Assembly: GCF_905220365.1 (NCBI RefSeq)
Contig: NC_061138.1
Location: forward strand, 9,501,814 to 9,565,813
Source: Vanessa cardui
Lineage: Eukaryota; Arthropoda; Insecta; Lepidoptera; Nymphalidae
Length of the DNA stretch: 64,000 nucleotides
Direction of reading: 5' to 3'
The position numbers were made by a program, and so were the translations under genes. The notes under the pieces were generated by a model that saw nothing but the letters and a program-made list of their open reading frames with translations, was not told the DNA's origin and did no database searches. Below are positions 59,853 to 64,000 of this stretch, piece after piece (the stretch's first letter is position 1; every line of letters begins with the position of its first letter).

Positions 59853-61245
59853 ATAATAATAATAAAGCCCTTTTATTCCGAACCACAGTACAAATACAAA
59901 ATAATAAAATATTTATTTATAATATGTCGAAGTTCGGCGTGCCTTTTGGCATAGGCCTCCTCCAGCTCTCTCCATTGAGCTCGATCATGCGCGACTCTAG
60001 TCCAAAATGGTCCCAGGGTTAGGCGGATATCGTCACTCCATCTACTCTTTGGACGCCCTGGTTTTCTGGTGTTCTCTCTAGGATACCAAAGAGTCACCTG
60101 TTGGCTCCACTTGTTTAATTTGCAGCGCAACATGTGTCCTGTCCAGCTCCATTTTAGATGCTCTATGCGAGATATGATATTCGTAACTTTGGTCTTTCTT
60201 CTGATTTCCTCATTTCTGATCCTATCACTAAGCCTCGTTCCCAACATGCTTCTTTCCATTGCTCTTACAGTTTTGGCTAGTTGTTCTCTATGTTTTTCTG
60301 TTAGAGTCCATGTTTCGCAGCCGTATGTCATGCAGGGAAGAACACAAGTGTTGAAAGTCTTTCTCTTGATATGTACCCCTAATTCTTTGTTCTTCATGAT
60401 TTCTTTCAACGACCAGTATTTCTTCCACCCGTTAGCTACTCTTTTGTTTATTTCTTTAGTCATGGAGTCCTCCGGAGATATGATTTGTCCTAGGTAAACA
60501 TATTCTTTCACATACTCAAACTTGGTTCCGTAGACCTCTATGTCGATTTCTATTGAGTTTGTCATTAGCTTTGTTTTGTCCGCGTTAATTTCTAGGCCCA
60601 CTTCTCTGCTTTTTTCTGCTAGGGTTTTTATCATATGCTCCAGCTTTTTGGGATCTTCTTCCAGCAAGACAATATCATCGGCAAATCTCAGGTGATTGAG
60701 GCGGTTTCCATTGATGTTGATACCATTACTCTCCCAGTCCAATTTTCTAAATATGTGTTCAAGCACAGCATTAAACAGCTTAGGCGACAAAGGGTCTCCT
60801 TGTCTTACACCTCTGTTTATTGGAAAGGGTTCTCCTTTTGACTCTAGTTTAACACTGCTTTTGCTTTCTTTGTATATGGACTTGATTAGTTCTATGTAGA
60901 CCTCTTCCACGCCTTGTTCCTTTAGACTCTGCCAGATAAATGTATGTTTTAAGCTATCAAATGCTTTGGAGTAGTCTATGAAACAGATATACAGTGTCTT
61001 CTGGTATTCATTGTATTTTTCCATGACTTGTTTGATTGTGTGGATGTGGTCTATAGTACTGTAGTTCTTTCTGAATCCTGCCTGCTCAATCGGTTGGTTT
61101 TCATCTAAGACATTTGTTATCCTTTCTAAAATTATTTTTGCGAAGACTTTGTACACATTTGATATTAGGCTGATTGGTCTATAGTTGCCGATGTCATCTT
61201 TATTCCCTTTCTTATGAAGGAGAATTATGTGTGATTCATTCGAAG
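59853..61245 (-). mobile_element. RTE-like non-LTR retrotransposon, 5'-truncated, young insertion
   Basis: A 1.39-kb insertion carrying an uninterrupted reverse transcriptase frame. It is flanked by a perfect 15-bp direct repeat, AGCGAATTTCTAATA, at 59838-59852 and 61246-61260. On the minus strand its 3' end is a short (TTA)n run right after the ORF, as is usual for RTE-type elements that end in a microsatellite rather than poly(A). The 5' end is cut inside the region just before the reverse transcriptase core, so the endonuclease domain is missing. A perfect target duplication and an open frame point to a recent event. Confidence 0.9.
59873..61156 (-). CDS. Reverse transcriptase of the truncated RTE-like element
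   Basis: Residue numbers count from the first Met, which is not a real start: the frame stays open upstream to the element's cut end, reading HKKGNKDDIGNYRPISL there. Visible parts: finger region with GFRKNYSTIDHI (27-38); motif A FIDYSKAFD (59-67) with catalytic Asp61; motif B NRGVRQGDPLSP (114-125); motif C FADD (158-161) with the catalytic Asp pair; motif D about 187-197; YVYLG (218-222); and a C-terminal tail with GRPKSRWSDD and EEAYAKRHAELRH, typical of arthropod endonuclease/reverse-transcriptase proteins. It would copy element RNA at a nicked target, but without the endonuclease and promoter it is a dead-on-arrival copy. Confidence 0.88.
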   Translation of the reverse strand: MYKVFAKIILERITNVLDENQPIEQAGFRKNYSTIDHIHTIKQVMEKYNEYQKTLYICFIDYSKAFDSLKHTFIWQSLKEQGVEEVYIELIKSIYKESKSSVKLESKGEPFPINRGVRQGDPLSPKLFNAVLEHIFRKLDWESNGININGNRLNHLRFADDIVLLEEDPKKLEHMIKTLAEKSREVGLEINADKTKLMTNSIEIDIEVYGTKFEYVKEYVYLGQIISPEDSMTKEINKRVANGWKKYWSLKEIMKNKELGVHIKRKTFNTCVLPCMTYGCETWTLTEKHREQLAKTVRAMERSMLGTRLSDRIRNEEIRRKTKVTNIISRIEHLKWSWTGHMLRCKLNKWSQQVTLWYPRENTRKPGRPKSRWSDDIRLTLGPFWTRVAHDRAQWRELEEAYAKRHAELRHIINKYFIILYLYCGSE

Positions 61246-61260
61246 AGCGAATTTCTAATA
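61246..61260. repeat. Target site duplication, right copy, of the RTE insertion
   Basis: AGCGAATTTCTAATA, 15 of 15 bases identical to 59838-59852. Confidence 0.9.
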
Positions 61261-61654
61261 GATTACAGATATATTTACACGTTACACAACATGTAATGTT
61301 CTTTAATGAATATGATGGTGCTGATTACCTCTGCCCATGGTCACCTACAATATTTTGCATTGCCAGCTTTAAAAGAAAGCCTACTGCTTCGTATTAATGT
61401 TTCTTTAAGTTACACCGGTTCTAGAAAATCGCTGGTGAAAATTAGTACCTCGAAGTATTTGCGCAAGGCACAAAATATCTTACAAACCACGCTGTCTATT
61501 TTTTCAGACAAAGAGAAGAGACATTATTGTGACGCAACAAAAGGGAATACAAATTACCGGTAAAGCATAATGACGTGTCCTTTTGGTAATAAGTCAATAA
61601 CTTAAAAAATATATATATACTTATGTTTGCAATCGAACAAATTTTTAAATATGA

Positions 61655-61935
61655 GATAAGTACCTGCTGGGTAAGTAACACCCACTCATCAGTTATTCTA
61701 CCGCCAAATAACAGTACTTAGTATTGTTGTGTTCCGGTTTGAAGGGTAAGTGAGCCAGTGTAACTACAGGCACAAGGGACATAACATCTTAGTTCCTAAG
61801 GTTGGTGGCACATTGACGATGTAAGGAATAGTTAATATTTCTTACAGCGTCATTGCCTATGGGTGATGGTGACCACTTACCATCAGGTAGCCCATATGCT
61901 CATCCGCCAACCTATAACATTAAAAAAAAAAACCA
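61655..61935 (+). repeat. Repeat family B, plus, nearly complete
   Basis: GGGTAAGTAACACCCACTCA, GTGTTCCGGTTTGAAGGGTA, GGTTGGTGGCACATTGACGA, ACCATCAGGTAGCCCATATG and CCTATAACATTAAAAAAAAA mark the copy. Confidence 0.78.
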
Positions 61936-63149
61936 AAAACTCAACATGGATTCAAGATATGAAAGAGATGCAAGATCCATACCAATTATTATCAATATTC
62001 ACCCAAGTAGTGTCAAAGATTTTCTCGTAAACGCGGACCGACCAACGAGCTGTTTGTTTCGCTGTGTCGGTAATTATGTCCACAAGGATTCATCTTTTCA
62101 TATATTTATGTTTAGGCACGATCCTTTTTAATATTGTAAGTAAAATTTACCTTTTGAAGATTTAAGATATAAGAAAAGATACTTTGTCGATATTCAACGT
62201 TTATCAAGTTAACGCAACCTGATAAGGATCGAGATTACAGCTGTGATGGTGCATGGCGCCACAGATTAAAGAGTGACCACCGCGTGATTACTTTCAGGAC
62301 AATCAAATTACATATCAAAATGACTATTAAACCATTGAATTTTCGTATTAAATTTCATAATTATATCAAATACACGTCGTCAATTGAGTTGGCCCTTTTA
62401 AAATGTATTATTTTTTTTATAATACCTGAATCAAATGATATTATTAGAATGAGGACATAGTGCTACTTTGTTTTCACTTGTGCGCTATTGATCAGAGACC
62501 AAACTAATGCAATGGATTAATTAATTAAAAACAAATGAATTAAGAATAACTTATTCAACCTCCATCGATCCTTACTCACCCAAAGTGACTGAAATAAAAC
62601 TACTATTCCGTTATCAAAATTTTCTGTTAAATTATTGCTTAAAATGGAGACACATATTCGATCTTAAAAATTAACCGTCAATTCACTCAAAGGATTTCGC
62701 AGTAAAATCGAAAGATTGTGTTCAATTCCGCTTAAGTTTCAATATAAAATAATAAACTAAGTGAACGGCTATAGAAGTAACTAGAACCCAAGTAAGGTGA
62801 CAATCACGAGCTGTCATATCTACGATAATGATCGTTACATAGAAACAAAAAAGGTGCAAAATTTCGAGAACGTAATCTCAAGTTTACTGTTAAAACTATT
62901 GGCGCATTGTCCAACCCGAAAGCTATCTTATCTTAAAAGAATTAGTTTGTGGCTCCGATTTTCGATTATGATTGATTATTGTGTATGTCAGCATGCATCG
63001 CGTGCATTGATAGTTGTGTATTTTATGTAATAGCTTTCAAACATATGATCTGCGTTGGTTTTGTTTATCTGACCTGACAATCGGAACATCTTCAAAAACT
63101 TTTGGAATGTTTTGTAATTTTTAGTATAGTGGTGTATGAATTTGAATTT
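61936..63149. other. AT-rich DNA, nothing recognised
   Basis: Short frames only; no family pattern. Confidence 0.5.
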
Positions 63150-63485
63150 TTTTATGGTATAGTTTGGCGGACGAGCATATAGGTCACCTGTTGGTAAGTG
63201 GGCGCCATCACCCATAGACAATGACGCTTTAAGAAATATTAACTATTCCTTACATCGTCAATGTGCCACCAATCTTGGGAACTAAGATGTTATGTCCCAT
63301 GTCTCTGTAGTAAAACTGGCTCACTTAACCTTCAAATCAGAATACAACAATACTGAGTACTGTTATTTGGCGGTAGAATAGCTGATGAGTGGGTGGTTCC
63401 TACCCAGAAAAAAAATATTACACAGATGTAAATTTAAACTTTAGCAATGGAGCTACCGTTGGTGTTTATAGAAATGGAAGCATCC
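63150..63485 (-). repeat. Repeat family B, minus, first unit of a tandem duplication
   Basis: Full order on the minus strand from ...TTTATGGTATAG and GGTCACCTGTTGGTAAGTGG to GAGTGGGTGGTTCCTACCCA, then a 60-base unique tail. The part from 63260 onward recurs at 63512. Confidence 0.75.
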
Positions 63486-63511
63486 TTCCATTTTTATAAA
63501 CACCAACCTTT

Positions 63512-63747
63512 AATGTGCCACCAATCTTGGGAAATAAGATGTTATGTCCCATGTCCCTGTAGTTAAACTGACTCACTTACCCTTCAAATCGGAACACAAC
63601 AATACTGAGTACTGTTATTTGGCGGTAGAATAACTGATGAGTGGGTTGTACCTACCCAGAAAAAAAATTTACAATAATATTACACAGATGTAAATTTAAA
63701 CTTTAGCACTGGAGTTACCGTTTGTATTTATAAAAATGGAAGCATCC
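63512..63747 (-). repeat. Repeat family B, minus, second unit of the tandem duplication
   Basis: Starts AATGTGCCACCAATCTTGGG and ends with the same unique tail (GTAAATTTAAACTTTAGCA to GAAGCATCC) as unit one. It has a 10-base insertion (TTTACAATAA). Confidence 0.78.
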
Positions 63748-64000
63748 TCCGTTGAATAAAATATTTGAAAATATAATGCTAAATATATTATAGTATAATG
63801 TCTTGTTAAGTTTGGCATAAATATAATTTTTCATATAGAACAATTCGGCTTTACTGGGGATCGCTCACCAACTGATGCTGGAATGACACTACTTAGACAT
63901 ATGTATAAACATACGATGTCTAAGAGAAATCGTAGAGTACTATTGGCATATTCTTTGATTTATCCAAAACATTGGATTCTGTAGAGAAAAAGAAAAAAAA

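Noticed and set aside
60069..60497. 142-codon open frame on the + strand
   Set aside because: It lies antisense over the intact reverse transcriptase frame and shows no family pattern of its own.
1..64000. CRISPR array or bacterial-style operon
   Set aside because: No evenly spaced direct repeats with unique spacers; gene structure and repeats are those of an insect nuclear genome.

Overview
The window looks like nuclear DNA of a lepidopteran insect, probably a butterfly. It is very AT-rich, intron-rich, and full of short retroelements of types known from moths and butterflies. It holds one neuropeptide gene whose mature peptide, GFKNVEMMTARGF followed by GKR, is the allatotropin sequence known from Manduca sexta. 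No bacterial-style gene, operon, rRNA gene, functional tRNA gene or CRISPR array is visible.

The only host gene I can support is allatotropin on the + strand, coding from 15261 to 23523. A first coding exon (signal peptide plus allatotropin) is followed by four cassette exons at 16413-16532, 17121-17213, 17494-17604 and 17818-17913. Each encodes one allatotropin-like amidated peptide ending in GKR. Three constant 3' exons follow (19208-19292, 22370-22457, 23482-23523). The four cassettes are all phase 1-1 and multiples of three, so any subset can be skipped without breaking the frame. Without cassettes the precursor is 125 residues; with all four it is 265. The last two exons join to form a canonical EF-hand calcium loop at the C terminus. 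The first coding exon starts directly behind a splice acceptor, so at least one untranslated exon lies upstream; a TATA-box candidate is at 8299.

Everything else is intergenic or intronic DNA with mobile elements. They include: a young 5'-truncated RTE-like retrotransposon (59853-61245) with an open reverse transcriptase frame and a perfect 15-bp target duplication; a decayed mariner with both terminal repeats (44115-45233); short 3' ends of other non-LTR retrotransposons (30078-30250, 32270-32515, 34840-35010, 42343-42565, 46430-46640, 53250-53550); about fifteen copies of one tRNA-derived SINE; several Helitron-like non-autonomous elements with TC...CTAG ends; two 196-bp copies of a Tc1/mariner-type MITE; other MITE-like inverted repeats (26607-26864, 41206-41325, 50221-50612); and a long inverted repeat (51012-51550).

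Layout: 1-8280, sparse intergenic DNA with old repeats; 8280-15260, possible promoter and 5' non-coding part of the allatotropin locus; 15261-23790, allatotropin; 24000-44000, mostly anonymous AT-rich DNA with repeats; 44100-45580, mariner followed by a SINE; 46000-59800, anonymous DNA with MITEs and SINEs; 59838-61260, the RTE insertion; 61650-63750, copies of another interspersed repeat, one tandemly duplicated. All coordinates and translations were read by eye; no alignment or database search was run.
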